This document shows, piece by piece, positions 34,456-43,815 of a stretch of DNA of 64,000 nt. The position numbers and the translations under genes are program-made. The notes beneath the pieces are model-generated. The model was given only the letters and a program-made list of their open reading frames with translations. It had not been told where the DNA came from and did not search any database. Numbering within the stretch: position 1 is the first letter of the stretch; each line of letters opens with the position of its first letter. This DNA is from an uncultured Salinisphaerales bacterium (GTDB lineage: Bacteria > Pseudomonadota > Gammaproteobacteria > Nevskiales > CAJXLF01), in assembly GCA_913055805.1 (NCBI GenBank), contig CAJXLF010000003.1, positions 186,001-250,000 on the forward strand. The letters are read 5' to 3'.

Positions 34456-35155
34456 CATTGGTTGTGAAACGAATCTGGCCGCTTTCATAGGTCTGCTCGG
34501 CAGCCATGTCGCCCGCAGCCTCCATCTTCATGGCGGCCATGCGGTAAACCGGCTGAGGGTGGTACACCTCGTTCTGGGCTGAAATCTGGCGCACCTCGCC
34601 CAGTTTGGCGTCCAGCGCCTTGGCCAGCACTTCGGCATTGGCCTGTGCGTCCTCGGCTGCCCTGGCCAGCGCCTGACGGCGCAATTCCCGCTCCTGCGTG
34701 GAGCGCAACTGCGGTGGCGACACCTGGTTTACCCCGGATTCAACAGCGCGGTGCAGCAAGGCGCCCAGCTTATCCAGATCACGCAGGTCCACCTGCAACT
34801 GGCGATCCACGTAATAGCCGATGTGGTGCCGCTTGCGGGCCTTGTCATCCCACTCGTATTCCGGGCGGACATTCTTGCCCACGGTCTTCACGAACTTGCG
34901 GTCGATATCCAGATCATCCACCAGCTTCAGGAAGCTCTTGACCTTGCCGTCCACCTCATCCTGGGCTGCGGACAGATTCTTGTGACGCGCCTCGATGGCC
35001 ATGCTGATGTAGGCCGCGTCGGGGGTTGCCTCGACCTCGCCGACACCGGAAACCGATACGCTGCGTGGTTGAGGTTCCTGCGCATCGGCGCTTGGGCCAG
35101 AGCCACAAGCCACCAGAAATACGGCTGCCAGACCCAAGACAACAGATTTATTCAT
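34430..35155 (-). CDS. SIMPL (DUF541) domain lipoprotein
   Basis: A 241-residue lipoprotein with lipobox LVAC and one SIMPL domain: VSVSGVGEVEATPDAAYISM near the mature start, a central helix set, and C-terminal strand IRFTTNVSATFDLK. SIMPL proteins occur in the envelope in oxidative-stress or outer-membrane contexts; no enzyme activity is known. The ATG at 35155 has GGAG 7 nt upstream. It follows the Ig-like lipoprotein gene by 86 bp, with an inverted repeat between them. Confidence 0.85.
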   Translation of the reverse strand: MNKSVVLGLAAVFLVACGSGPSADAQEPQPRSVSVSGVGEVEATPDAAYISMAIEARHKNLSAAQDEVDGKVKSFLKLVDDLDIDRKFVKTVGKNVRPEYEWDDKARKRHHIGYYVDRQLQVDLRDLDKLGALLHRAVESGVNQVSPPQLRSTQERELRRQALARAAEDAQANAEVLAKALDAKLGEVRQISAQNEVYHPQPVYRMAAMKMEAAGDMAAEQTYESGQIRFTTNVSATFDLK

Positions 35156-35178
35156 TATTAACTCCGGTGCATACGAAT

Positions 35179-35212
35179 GAACCGCTTGGACTCCGAGAAA
35201 TCCAAGCGGTTC
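35179..35212 (-). terminator. Perfect 12-bp inverted repeat, possible terminator or attenuator
   Basis: GAACCGCTTGGA and TCCAAGCGGTTC, separated by 10 nt, between the Ig-like gene (stop at 35242) and the SIMPL gene. No good U-run follows on either strand, so termination would be incomplete. Confidence 0.5.
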
Positions 35213-35241
35213 AAAAACTCGCTTAAATAACACTCTTGTTG

Positions 35242-37671
35242 CTATGGACTCGCTGGAGGCACGCATGACAAGCTTTCGGTTACGGAAGTCTCGCCTGCGG
35301 AGAACGTTACGGTCGGTGTTGTCCCGCCTGTCGAAACGTTACAGTGCACAAAGAACGTGACCTCGCCGTTTACATCGGTCACCAACTCGAACTTGGTTGC
35401 TGCAGGATCACCGAACTCTCCCGCAACCGTATCGTTATCGGCCCCGTCGTTAGTCCATTCATCATCATCGTCACAATTTATTTCGTTTTCATTGGACTGA
35501 CAGGTCACAGTAATGAATGGCAGGCGCAAGCCCTCACCTTCATCACCGTTATCACGTACCGTCACTTTTACTTCGACGACATCACCCTCAAACAAACTAC
35601 CCACCTGCGGCGGTACCCGCACCAACTGCAGGGGCAGAATTACGGAGAAACAAAAGCCCTCACTAACTGCAGTAGCACCCGAATCACTGGAACTCGCTGC
35701 GACCACAACCTGCCTAGAACGTGGCGGCCCGGGAATACGCACATCCACGTTCGAATCGCCATAACAACCGAGCAATGTCGTACCATTTATCCCATCACTG
35801 ACAGGATACTGAATTACAAACTCAGCAATACTGTTTTCAGTCACACCCGTGCCTGGCGTCAGATCCCCGTCGGCGTTAAAACCGGCGATGGTACTACTGA
35901 AGAAAGTACGACCAATCACAAAATCCAGCTCCGTATCATCGGTGCCCGGACTACTGACTTCGTAATCACGATTGGTAGTCACGTCATCTACCGATACACC
36001 GCTGACAAACCTTCCCTTATTTACTGCAGCACCCTGCAACAGAAGGACACGGGATCCTGAGTCCACCGTGAAGGTTGTACCATTTCGAATGAGCATGGCA
36101 GTACCGACATCGGTTGCGTTGTTCGCCGAATTGCCATTGGCGTAGAAGTCGTCATCATCATCCGGACTAACGATGAGATTAGGTCCAGAACCGGCAAGCA
36201 CAGGGTCCCCATCCGTTATATCACCACCATCGACTTCGTCACGCACGAAGATCGAATCCATCATGCCGAAGTTGATAAGAGTACCGTCCGGCACGTTGTT
36301 ACCCCAGCGATCCGAAATCACTGCCGTACCCTTGCGTTGATATACTGCGCCGGCAACTTTACTGATGGCATCGGTCAGCGGTGCAGTGATCACGATGCTC
36401 TCCGGCGGTCCAGAAGCAACTGAAATCTGAGCCACCAGGACCGTTACGGCAGCAGGATCAGCACAGCTGGTAGCGTCGTAATCTAGAACGCTGAGGCGCA
36501 ATTCGACCACACCCGGCAACGTTCCCGAATCAAAACCGATGGTGGCCAAACCGCCGGTTGTACGCAGAGCCAGGGGCTGGCCATCGTCCGTGGTATTTAC
36601 ATTATCGCCGGTCGCATTGTTCCCGGAAACCTCTTCACCGCCATTGGGCCTCGCCTGGAAACGGATACACAGATTGTTGATATTTGCGACATCGTAATTG
36701 GATTCGTCTATCGGATTACCCGATTGGTCTCTGACCGTTACGGAGATATCGGCATGTGAGTTCTGTCCTACTCCCCTTACAGAAACTCGCGGCTCATCAA
36801 CTGTCGTCTGAATACTTGCAGGAGGTGGTGGCTCACCAGTACTAACCACGCCAAAATTCACGGTCGCACTGGGGCCTGGGACTCCAAAAAGGCTAAGCAC
36901 TGCCTGACCGGAAGAATTCGGCGCCTGCAACGTGAATTCCGCACGCCCCAGACTTGTGGTTTGAGTCACACTCGAAGTAATCGTTCCAAATGTCGTTTGC
37001 AAACTGACCGAGGTTCCGTCTGCAACCGGGTTACCATCTGCATCTAGCAGTAGAACAGTAATCGTGCTGGTAGACGTCCCATCAGCCGGCAGGCTGGCGG
37101 GGTTTGCTGTGATGATGGAATTCCCCCCATCCGTAGGCCCGGATACGAAATCCAACGTGGTGGTTTCGGTGAACGTCCCAAGATCATCATCAGTAATACT
37201 CGCCGTAATCACAGCAGAACCGGCCAGTGACGGCGAGGTAATATTGAGTTCCGCTATACCATCGCTGCCGGTACTTTGAGGATTCGTGCCACTCAGCGTA
37301 CCGTTGTTGGTGTCAAAGGTAACTTCAACACCTGAAACCGCTGAACCGCTGGTGTCTGTCAGTGTGGCGCGCACCACTGTTGAAGACGTGCCATTGGCAA
37401 TAATTTCAGAATTCAGGGTCGTCAGGGAAAATGTGCCCACGCGCTGGGGCGACGTATCAGTGTCTCCGTCACCGCCGGTATCGCCGTCGCCACCATCGCC
37501 GTCGCCACCGTCGCCATCACCATCGCCACCATCACCACAATCACCAAAGGAGGATTCATCCACACAACCACCATCATCGCCTCCACCGCCTCCGCCACAG
37601 GAAGAAAGTCCCATAACGAGGAAAGTGGTCAACAGAATGAGCAGAAAAGGGCGCAAGTGGTTGGCGATCAT
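35242..37671 (-). CDS. Surface lipoprotein with bacterial Ig-like repeats
   Basis: An 809-residue lipoprotein with lipobox LSSC, then a Gly/Asp tether (GGGGGGDDGG and further GDGDGDGG runs to about residue 75), then Ig-like (Big_1/invasin type) domains. The repeated start phrase is seen as EIIANGTSSTVVRATLTDTS (about 88) and LPADGTSTSTITVLLLDADG (about 195). Later parts carry more strand-rich modules and cysteine pairs. Such proteins are displayed on the cell surface and act in adhesion or structure. The gene is AT-richer than its neighbours, common in large repeat proteins. No secretion partner is adjacent. Confidence 0.82.
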   Translation of the reverse strand: MIANHLRPFLLILLTTFLVMGLSSCGGGGGGDDGGCVDESSFGDCGDGGDGDGDGGDGDGGDGDTGGDGDTDTSPQRVGTFSLTTLNSEIIANGTSSTVVRATLTDTSGSAVSGVEVTFDTNNGTLSGTNPQSTGSDGIAELNITSPSLAGSAVITASITDDDLGTFTETTTLDFVSGPTDGGNSIITANPASLPADGTSTSTITVLLLDADGNPVADGTSVSLQTTFGTITSSVTQTTSLGRAEFTLQAPNSSGQAVLSLFGVPGPSATVNFGVVSTGEPPPPASIQTTVDEPRVSVRGVGQNSHADISVTVRDQSGNPIDESNYDVANINNLCIRFQARPNGGEEVSGNNATGDNVNTTDDGQPLALRTTGGLATIGFDSGTLPGVVELRLSVLDYDATSCADPAAVTVLVAQISVASGPPESIVITAPLTDAISKVAGAVYQRKGTAVISDRWGNNVPDGTLINFGMMDSIFVRDEVDGGDITDGDPVLAGSGPNLIVSPDDDDDFYANGNSANNATDVGTAMLIRNGTTFTVDSGSRVLLLQGAAVNKGRFVSGVSVDDVTTNRDYEVSSPGTDDTELDFVIGRTFFSSTIAGFNADGDLTPGTGVTENSIAEFVIQYPVSDGINGTTLLGCYGDSNVDVRIPGPPRSRQVVVAASSSDSGATAVSEGFCFSVILPLQLVRVPPQVGSLFEGDVVEVKVTVRDNGDEGEGLRLPFITVTCQSNENEINCDDDDEWTNDGADNDTVAGEFGDPAATKFELVTDVNGEVTFFVHCNVSTGGTTPTVTFSAGETSVTESLSCVPPASP

Positions 37672-37783
37672 GACGGCGTCCGTGTTTTCATATACAGATT
37701 TGGGCCAGACTAGGACAAAATGCGAGCATTGGCAAGCAGTTAAGGCATAAACCTGATAAGTGGCTGAAGCTTTGCGCCTTGGC

Positions 37784-38683
37784 TCAGCTGTCGAGGAATT
37801 TCTTGAGTCCGCGAACGAATTTCACGGGTTCATCCAGAAACGGCACATGCCCGGAACGGTTGAAGCGCATGACTCGGGCGTGCGGCACCAGTTCCTTGAT
37901 ATGCAACTGCCCTTCGGCCGGGTACATGCGTGACTGCATGCCCACCATGAGAGTCATGGGTTTGTTCATTTCCGCCAGGCTCTGACGCATGTCGTAATCC
38001 CGCTCCACATAGGCACGCATGCAACGCACGTAGCTGTACCAGTTCTCGGTAGGCAGGGCGAAGCTGGCCAGTTTTTCACTGGAAAACAAGCCCTTAACAA
38101 ACCATTGATGGCTGCGTTTGGACATGGCGTAGCAGACAAAGCCGCTGAAAGCGCCTCGCACATCCTTGCGAAAGTCTTCCGGCAGATCGCTGAATTGCGT
38201 TTCCGGTCCGTATGCCTCGCTGCGGGCCAGCATTTGGCGGAATTGCTCGAATTCCTTGCTCTGCGAGCTGCCAAACAAGCCATGTGTCCAGTCCTGTCCA
38301 TTGATGGCGCGGGGTGCCTGGTCAATATGCAGATACTTGCTGACGCGTTTGAAACCGGTGAGCTTGTGGAACTGCAGGCTGGTGTAAGCCCCCATGGAAA
38401 TGCCGCCGAGCGCAACTTCGTCGAGATCCATGGCATCAAGAATGTCATCCAGATCTTCGGCGTAATTGCTCATGATGCAATCGTTGTTGTGATTGACCCG
38501 ATGAGAGGCGCCGAAACCCCGCATATCCGGCAAAATGAACCGATAGCGACGACTCAATGGCAGCACATAAGGCAGCCAGTGGTTGGAATTCATGGCAAAG
38601 CCGTGCAGCATCACCACCGGTTGTCCGCGGCCGACCACGCGGACATGTAATTTCGCGCCATCGCGCGCTGTGACGTAAGGCAT
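37784..38683 (-). CDS. Alpha/beta hydrolase
   Basis: A 299-residue cytoplasmic alpha/beta hydrolase. VVMLHGFAMNSNHW is the oxyanion region, GGISMGAYTS the nucleophile elbow (about residues 93-102), and RSGHVPFLDEP the catalytic histidine. Substrate is unknown. The start has GGGAGA 5 nt upstream. It lies 39 bp downstream of the cyclopropane-synthase-like gene on the same strand and is likely co-transcribed, suggesting a lipid-ester role. Confidence 0.85.
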   Translation of the reverse strand: MPYVTARDGAKLHVRVVGRGQPVVMLHGFAMNSNHWLPYVLPLSRRYRFILPDMRGFGASHRVNHNNDCIMSNYAEDLDDILDAMDLDEVALGGISMGAYTSLQFHKLTGFKRVSKYLHIDQAPRAINGQDWTHGLFGSSQSKEFEQFRQMLARSEAYGPETQFSDLPEDFRKDVRGAFSGFVCYAMSKRSHQWFVKGLFSSEKLASFALPTENWYSYVRCMRAYVERDYDMRQSLAEMNKPMTLMVGMQSRMYPAEGQLHIKELVPHARVMRFNRSGHVPFLDEPVKFVRGLKKFLDS

Positions 38684-38722
38684 GAGTCTCCCTTTTATGT
38701 AATGCCATGCCCTGGCAATAGT

Positions 38723-39955
38723 CTAGATACTAATGTAATCCCTCGTTTGCGGCACGCTGCGGCGGCTGCGTGTGATCTGTAGCTGAAAAACAGTTTGCCC
38801 CACGGTATTGAAGGCCACCCTGCACAGGGCCAGATAGAACTCCCACATGCGGAAGAAACGCTCGTCGTACATCTCGACAATCGTGTCACGGTTCTCGTGC
38901 ATGCGCTGCAACCAGTCCCTGAGAGTATGGACATAGTGCAGGCGCCAGACTTCCACATCAGACACCCATAAGCCGGCCTTTTCGATGGCCGCAATGGTTT
39001 CCGAAAGCGACGGCGTATAGCCACCGGGGAAGATATATTTGTTCAACCAGGGATCGGAAGCACCGGGCTTGCTCATGCGGCCACTGAACTGCAGCACACA
39101 GACCCCCTGCCGGTTGAGCAGGCGGCGGATCTGTTGAAAGTATTCTACAAAGTGCTGTGGACCCACATGCTCGAACATCTCAATCGAGGCAATGCGGTCA
39201 TATTCCCCCTGCACGTGCCGGTAATCCTGCAAGGCGTAATGCGTCTGCGCCTCCAGGTTGGCCGCCTGCCGCTCCTGCATGCAGACATCCAGCTGCTCCT
39301 GCGACAGCGTGATGCCATCCACCTTCGCCCCATACTGGGTGGCGAAAAACCGGCTCAGGCCACCCCAGCCACAGCCGATGTCCAGCAATTTCAGATCCGG
39401 CCTGTCCAGCATGAGCTTGCCGGCCAGATAGCGCATCTTGTTGAGCTGGGCGGTTTCCAGATCATCGTTCACGCTGCGGTAATAGCCGCAGGAATATTGC
39501 AGGTTACGATCGAGAAAAAGCCGGAAGAAGTCACGGGACAATTCGTAATGTCCGGCGTTGTCACGGGCACGGTCCGGGGGGTTGTAGGTCGCCAGACCGC
39601 GTATCCATACGCGTCCCATATGCAGGACTTTGGCGAATTTGCTGTGCTTGCGTAACGCGGACCGGTTACGCGCCAGCAGACTGAGGAAATCGAACAGATC
39701 GCCTTCCAGCAGCTCAATACGGCCATCCATGTAGGCTTCGCCGATACCCAGGCGGGGATGTCGCAACAGCTGCCATTGCACTGCCGAATCCGGCAGGCGG
39801 ATCACCACGGGTTTTTGATCGATCTGGCCGAAGTCGTGCTGCCGACCTTCCCAGTCGATAACCCGCAGATGTCCCTTGTAGAAAATAGCATCCATCAATT
39901 CGAACAGCGGCGCACGTTTGCCACGCTGCACGTCTGATGCCTTGCTTGCTGCCAT
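38723..39955 (-). CDS. Cyclopropane-fatty-acyl-phospholipid synthase family methyltransferase
   Basis: A 410-residue enzyme that adds a methylene from SAM to unsaturated phospholipid acyl chains. The SAM site is LLDIGCGWGGLSRFFA; other family marks are SIEMFEHVG, the LNKYIFPGGYTPSL segment and the C-terminal FYLALC region. The N-terminal domain (about 1-130) is the lipid-binding part seen in E. coli Cfa. The annotated ATG lies one base past the U-run of a terminator for the upstream degV gene and has no ribosome site; internal ATG (residue 21) would be the next choice. Confidence 0.88.
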   Translation of the reverse strand: MAASKASDVQRGKRAPLFELMDAIFYKGHLRVIDWEGRQHDFGQIDQKPVVIRLPDSAVQWQLLRHPRLGIGEAYMDGRIELLEGDLFDFLSLLARNRSALRKHSKFAKVLHMGRVWIRGLATYNPPDRARDNAGHYELSRDFFRLFLDRNLQYSCGYYRSVNDDLETAQLNKMRYLAGKLMLDRPDLKLLDIGCGWGGLSRFFATQYGAKVDGITLSQEQLDVCMQERQAANLEAQTHYALQDYRHVQGEYDRIASIEMFEHVGPQHFVEYFQQIRRLLNRQGVCVLQFSGRMSKPGASDPWLNKYIFPGGYTPSLSETIAAIEKAGLWVSDVEVWRLHYVHTLRDWLQRMHENRDTIVEMYDERFFRMWEFYLALCRVAFNTVGQTVFQLQITRSRRSVPQTRDYISI

Positions 39956-39956
39956 G

Positions 39957-39983
39957 AAAAAGCCCTTCTGGATTCAGAAGGGC
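39957..39983 (-). terminator. Rho-independent terminator between degV-like and cfa-like genes
   Basis: On the minus strand: GCCCTTCTG, loop AATC, CAGAAGGGC, then TTTTT. The U-run ends one base before the ATG of the downstream gene at 39955. Confidence 0.9.
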
Positions 39984-40020
39984 ATTCTACTTGAGCCGTC
40001 GTTCAGGTGTGTACCGGCCT

Positions 40021-40965
40021 TTACTCCATCGGCGCCATTGCCCCGGCATAGGCCACCGTCAGGCAATTGCGTCCGGCATTCACGGCAATGGTGGCGCTCA
40101 TGATGCTCAGCATGAGTTCCACCTTGGCGTCCTCGCAGGCCTGCTCCAGTTCGGCATAACCAGGCATGCTGCGCACGGTGTCGGGATGGCCGCCATAACT
40201 CAGGCAGACATAACGCGACATCAGATCACCGTTGCGTACCCGCTCGGCCACATGCTTGAGCATTTTTTCCACGGCCGGCTCATAACCACGCAGTTTGGCG
40301 ACCGGCTTGGTCTCGCCATGATAGGCAGAAAGAATCGGCTTGATATCCAGCGCGCCCGCAAGGACGGCGCTGACCAGGCCCACACTCTTCTCACCCTTTT
40401 TCTTGGCTCGCGTGCGAATGTAATAAAGGTCATCGGGCACCATGTAGCCAATGGTGTTTTCCACGATGTTGTCCAGATGCTGACGGATTTCGTTAGGCGT
40501 AAAACCCTGTTCGGCCAGACCGCAGGCCTCGGCGGCAACCACCGCCGTGCCGGCCATCATTGTCTTGCTGTCGATGACGCGCATGGAAAAGGGGCCACTG
40601 ACCCCGGCCTCCTTACGTATGCGGCGGTAACCACTCAGGATAGAGAACGAAGCCTTCGTAGCATTGGCGAAAATGGGACTTCGGCCGGCATGCACTGTGA
40701 TGCAGAAAACGAAATCGAAATCCAGCACCAGGCGCTCCAGGAAGACTTCCTGAATCTGCTGCACTGTGAAAGGCGCCGACTCCGCGTTATGCCCCCGGTC
40801 GGCCAGGTCGGCGTCATAAAAAGCCAGCGTTGCCTGCGGATCACGTTCGTCCACCAGATGATCGTTGTCCAGGTGTAATGTGATCGGCAGAATCCGTATA
40901 TTGTGTTTTTCGATGAACTCCTGCGGCAAGTCACAAGTCGAATCGACCACAACGCCAATACGCAT
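40021..40965 (-). CDS. DegV family fatty-acid-binding protein
   Basis: A 314-residue DegV/FakB-type protein. The N-terminal VVVDSTCDLP loop, the SAPFTVQQIQEVF segment and the central FCITVHAGRSPIFANA region are typical. FakB proteins present exogenous fatty acids to the FakA kinase; no FakA is nearby, and in gammaproteobacteria the role is not defined. The length is slightly above the family mean (about 280). The ATG at 40965 has GGAGGAG upstream. A terminator follows. Confidence 0.87.
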   Translation of the reverse strand: MRIGVVVDSTCDLPQEFIEKHNIRILPITLHLDNDHLVDERDPQATLAFYDADLADRGHNAESAPFTVQQIQEVFLERLVLDFDFVFCITVHAGRSPIFANATKASFSILSGYRRIRKEAGVSGPFSMRVIDSKTMMAGTAVVAAEACGLAEQGFTPNEIRQHLDNIVENTIGYMVPDDLYYIRTRAKKKGEKSVGLVSAVLAGALDIKPILSAYHGETKPVAKLRGYEPAVEKMLKHVAERVRNGDLMSRYVCLSYGGHPDTVRSMPGYAELEQACEDAKVELMLSIMSATIAVNAGRNCLTVAYAGAMAPME

Positions 40966-41084
40966 CCCTAACTCCTCCTACCCACCCTTTGGGCGCTTGT
41001 ACTTCTGATGTTTCATGACCTGAAAAACCAGAGCAAATTATGGCTGTCCACTATACTAGTGTTTTGTTTTCAACGTGAGCACCC

Positions 41085-41636
41085 ATGATTACCTCGAATA
41101 GCGAACTGGTCACCACCAGCCGCGACTTTATTGCCGTGCTGGTTCCGCAGGGCGACAAGGTACATATTCCCGAAGGGACGGAATGCCATATCACCCAGGC
41201 GCTGGGTGGCAGTTACACCATTTATATACAGGGCCGGTTGTTCCGTGTGGACGGCATGGATGCCGATGCGCTGGGCAAGGAACAGGTAGCCGGGCCCGAG
41301 TTGCCGCCCGACGCCAGCGATGAGGACGTGGAGAAACTGGTCTGGGACCAGATGCGCACCTGCTTCGATCCCGAAATTCCCGTGGATATTGTCGAACTCG
41401 GCCTGATCTACGAGTGCGAGATTCACCAGGAAGAAGACGGGCAACGCAACATTGATATCCAGATGACGCTCACCGCACCCGGCTGCGGCATGGGCGACAT
41501 TCTGGTTGACGATGTCAAAGCCAAGGTATCAAAGGTTCCCACGGTCAAGAACGTTGCCGTGGAACTGGTCTTTGACCCGCCCTGGAATCAGGGCATGATG
41601 ACCGATGCCGCAAAATTGCAGCTCGGCATGATGTAG
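41085..41636 (+). CDS. sufT: SufT-type Fe-S assembly protein (DUF59/MIP18 domain)
   Basis: A 183-residue cytoplasmic protein with the SufT N-terminal part (about 1-75) and a MIP18/DUF59 domain (about 80-175): DPEIPVDIVELGLIYECEI and the cysteine of MTLTAPGCGMGDIL are intact. SufT helps mature Fe-S proteins under high demand. No suf operon is near; genes for MAPEG and a small exported protein follow at 14 and 12 bp, forming a likely three-gene operon. Confidence 0.9.
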   Translation: MITSNSELVTTSRDFIAVLVPQGDKVHIPEGTECHITQALGGSYTIYIQGRLFRVDGMDADALGKEQVAGPELPPDASDEDVEKLVWDQMRTCFDPEIPVDIVELGLIYECEIHQEEDGQRNIDIQMTLTAPGCGMGDILVDDVKAKVSKVPTVKNVAVELVFDPPWNQGMMTDAAKLQLGMM

Positions 41637-41650
41637 CCCCGGGAGACCAC

Positions 41651-42085
41651 ATGCTAAACCTCAGCGTCGACTTTGGCGTCCTGTATCCAGCAGCAGTGAT
41701 GGCGCTGTGGACCCTGACACTGTATTTCATACTCGGCTTTCTACGCACACGGGCCATCGGACGCCGCGAAATCCATCCGAATTATTTCCGTGCCTATGTC
41801 GGCGAGGAACCTGAACGTCTGCGCGTGGTGTCCCGGCATGTGGTCAATCAGTTCGAAATGCCGATGCTGTTCCATGTCATCTGCATTATTGTTTTTGTCA
41901 CCGGCTTAAGCAGCGACGCCATGCTGATACTGGCCTGGAGCTATGTCGGCCTGCGTCTGCTGCATAGCGCCATTCATCTCACGTTTAACAATGTGTTGTA
42001 TCGTTTCCGTGTGTTTATTCTGAGCTGGCTGGTGCTGATCGCCATGTGGGTGCTCTGGCTTTACCAGGCCATCCAGCTGAATTGA
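41651..42085 (+). CDS. MAPEG family membrane protein
   Basis: A 144-residue protein with four membrane helices and the MAPEG pattern, including NQFEMPMLFHVICI (about 66-79) and the R-x-x-HSAIHLTFN segment. MAPEG members are glutathione- or eicosanoid-related membrane enzymes in eukaryotes; bacterial members are mostly uncharacterised. It lies in the sufT transcript. Confidence 0.85.
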   Translation: MLNLSVDFGVLYPAAVMALWTLTLYFILGFLRTRAIGRREIHPNYFRAYVGEEPERLRVVSRHVVNQFEMPMLFHVICIIVFVTGLSSDAMLILAWSYVGLRLLHSAIHLTFNNVLYRFRVFILSWLVLIAMWVLWLYQAIQLN

Positions 42086-42097
42086 TAGAGGAATGTC

Positions 42098-42454
42098 ATG
42101 AAAAAACTCTCCCTGGTTTTACTGATGGGTCTGGGCGCCATAACCATGACCGCTCAGGGTGAGGATGCGGAAAAGAAAAGCGGATTGTTGCCCAAGAAGG
42201 TAGACAAGCCCATTCCCGATACCTACGAACCGCTGGATGGCGCCGACTGGAATCACCGTCTTTCGCCGGAACTGCAGACGCTGCGCGAATACCAGGATCA
42301 GCAGGCGGAAGAACAGGAAAGCGAGGAACGCCAGAAACTGCGCGAGAAGCTGGAAGTCCGCATTCAGGAACCGGGTGCCGATGCCCCGACCGTTCCTGCC
42401 GAACCCGAGATCGAGGAAACCGGTGACGGGATGCGGATCGGCGATCCGCAATAG
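42098..42454 (+). CDS. Small exported protein, charged, of unknown function
   Basis: A 118-residue protein with a clear signal peptide (MKKLSLVLLMGLGAITMTAQG) and a very charged Glu/Gln/Arg-rich helix (LREYQDQQAEEQESEERQKL, about 62-81) followed by a Pro/Glu tail. Probably periplasmic; no family recognised. The start is fixed by GAGG 8 nt upstream. Confidence 0.7.
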   Translation: MKKLSLVLLMGLGAITMTAQGEDAEKKSGLLPKKVDKPIPDTYEPLDGADWNHRLSPELQTLREYQDQQAEEQESEERQKLREKLEVRIQEPGADAPTVPAEPEIEETGDGMRIGDPQ

Positions 42455-42479
42455 AACCTCATCCCGCCAGAGCCTGAAT

Positions 42480-42524
42480 GGGTGAGTGGCGAAACCTCAA
42501 GCGTTGAGATTCCTCCACTCACCC
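42480..42524 (+). terminator. Bulged hairpin between convergent genes, possible terminator
   Basis: GGGTGAGTGG and CCACTCACCC form a 10-bp outer stem, and CTCAA / TTGAG an inner stem. It lies 26 bp after the small exported-protein gene and before the end of the convergent membrane-protein gene. The tail (GTTTCATT) is a weak U-run. Confidence 0.5.
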
Positions 42525-42553
42525 GTTTCATTCGCTTGCTCGAAATGATCTGA

Positions 42554-42847
42554 TCAGGCCTTGGCCGACTCCCGCCGTATCAGATACCACAGCGGCGCAA
42601 TACTGCCAATAAAGAAGGTCGCAATCACGTACGGCCAGGCATTGGCGCCGCGCTTCCTGGCGTCAATCAGCATCCAGGTGCAGACCAGCAGCAAGGCGAT
42701 GACCAGGTCCAGAAACACCTGCAAGTTCCACAGGCTGGAAATCGCCATGGGTATGAAAGCGAAATACCCGTCCTGCCAGACCACATAGCCGGTATAGGCC
42801 ACAAAGTCGATAAAAACAAACCACAGAATCAATAGCTTGGCATTCAT
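42554..42847 (-). CDS. Small membrane protein, DUF2834-like
   Basis: A 97-residue protein with three predicted membrane helices and the DUF2834-like pattern of an acidic residue in helix 2 (LVIALLLVCTWMLIDARKRG) and a WPYVIATFFIGSIAPLWYL end. AAGGAG lies 7 nt before the ATG at 42847. It diverges from the XRE regulator gene, which may control it. Function is unknown. Confidence 0.65.
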   Translation of the reverse strand: MNAKLLILWFVFIDFVAYTGYVVWQDGYFAFIPMAISSLWNLQVFLDLVIALLLVCTWMLIDARKRGANAWPYVIATFFIGSIAPLWYLIRRESAKA

Positions 42848-42978
42848 GATGTTTACTCCTTCTGTCTGACTCGGCATCCATCATCTGCCCCTCACGTAAA
42901 CCCGGCAATTACCCGTCAGGTAATGGCATTCCCATCAGCCGCTGCCATACTGCACACAGACCCAAGCAGGAGACCGCC

Positions 42979-43803
42979 ATGGAAGCCGTCGCCACGCGCA
43001 ACAACCCTTTCGGACAATTACTCAAATCCTGGCGAGGCTCCCGCAAGCTGAGCCAGCTGGATCTGGCCGTGGAAGCCGAGGTTTCCCAACGCCACCTCAG
43101 TTTCCTGGAATCCGGCCGCGCGCAGCCGAGCCGCGATATGGTGCTGTTACTGGCCGAAGCGCTGGATGTCCCCTTGCGTGAACGCAACACCCTGCTGGGC
43201 TCCGCGGGGTTCGCGCCCCTCTATCGCGAACGGGAGCTAGACGGGCCGGACATGAAACCGGTGCGGCAGGCCCTGGAGATGACCCTGAAACATCACGAGC
43301 CCTACCCCGCGATCGTGGTCAACCGTGACTGGGATCTGATCATGGGCAACGAGGCGGCCCATCGCATGTACGCCTCGCTGGGTGACCCGGAGGAGGTCTG
43401 GCAACGCATTGACCCGAGCGGTCACCAGAACACGCTGCGGCTCATTTTCCATCCTCAGGGCATGCAGCCCCTGATCCGTAACTGGGATCAGGTGGTCACC
43501 CACATGCTCAACCGGCTGCAACGCGAGGCGGCTACCGAACCCGGTGACAGCAGTCTGAAAAAACTGCTGGATGAAATCAGTCAGTATCCCGGTGTACCGG
43601 ATGCCGAATCCGCCATCTGGCAAACGCCGCCGCCCCCCATCATGCCCGTGGAAATGGACATGGGCGGTATGGTGTTGAAGACTTTCACCATGATTTCCAC
43701 CTTCGGCACACCGCAGGACATCACCACCGACGAACTGCGAATCGAGACCTTTTTCCCGGCCGACGATTTCACCAGGGAAGTGTTCCAGAAACTGGCAGGC
43801 TAG
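42979..43803 (+). CDS. XRE-family regulator with MmyB-like ligand domain
   Basis: A 274-residue regulator. The N-terminal helix-turn-helix (about 11-66) shows LKSWRGSRKLSQLDLAVEAE and SQRHLSFLESGRAQPSRDM. The C-terminal MmyB-like domain (about 95-270) is PAS-related and is proposed to bind fatty-acid-like ligands. The neighbouring divergent small membrane protein is the probable target. The stop is 70 bp before metH. Confidence 0.88.
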   Translation: MEAVATRNNPFGQLLKSWRGSRKLSQLDLAVEAEVSQRHLSFLESGRAQPSRDMVLLLAEALDVPLRERNTLLGSAGFAPLYRERELDGPDMKPVRQALEMTLKHHEPYPAIVVNRDWDLIMGNEAAHRMYASLGDPEEVWQRIDPSGHQNTLRLIFHPQGMQPLIRNWDQVVTHMLNRLQREAATEPGDSSLKKLLDEISQYPGVPDAESAIWQTPPPPIMPVEMDMGGMVLKTFTMISTFGTPQDITTDELRIETFFPADDFTREVFQKLAG

Positions 43804-43815
43804 TTTTATTATGCG

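Noticed and set aside
37440-37620. Short repeated GCC/ACC-type tract that looks like a microsatellite
   Set aside because: It encodes the Gly/Asp tether of the Ig-like lipoprotein in frame, and a similar tract encodes the tether at 57430-57475; no need for a separate repeat feature.
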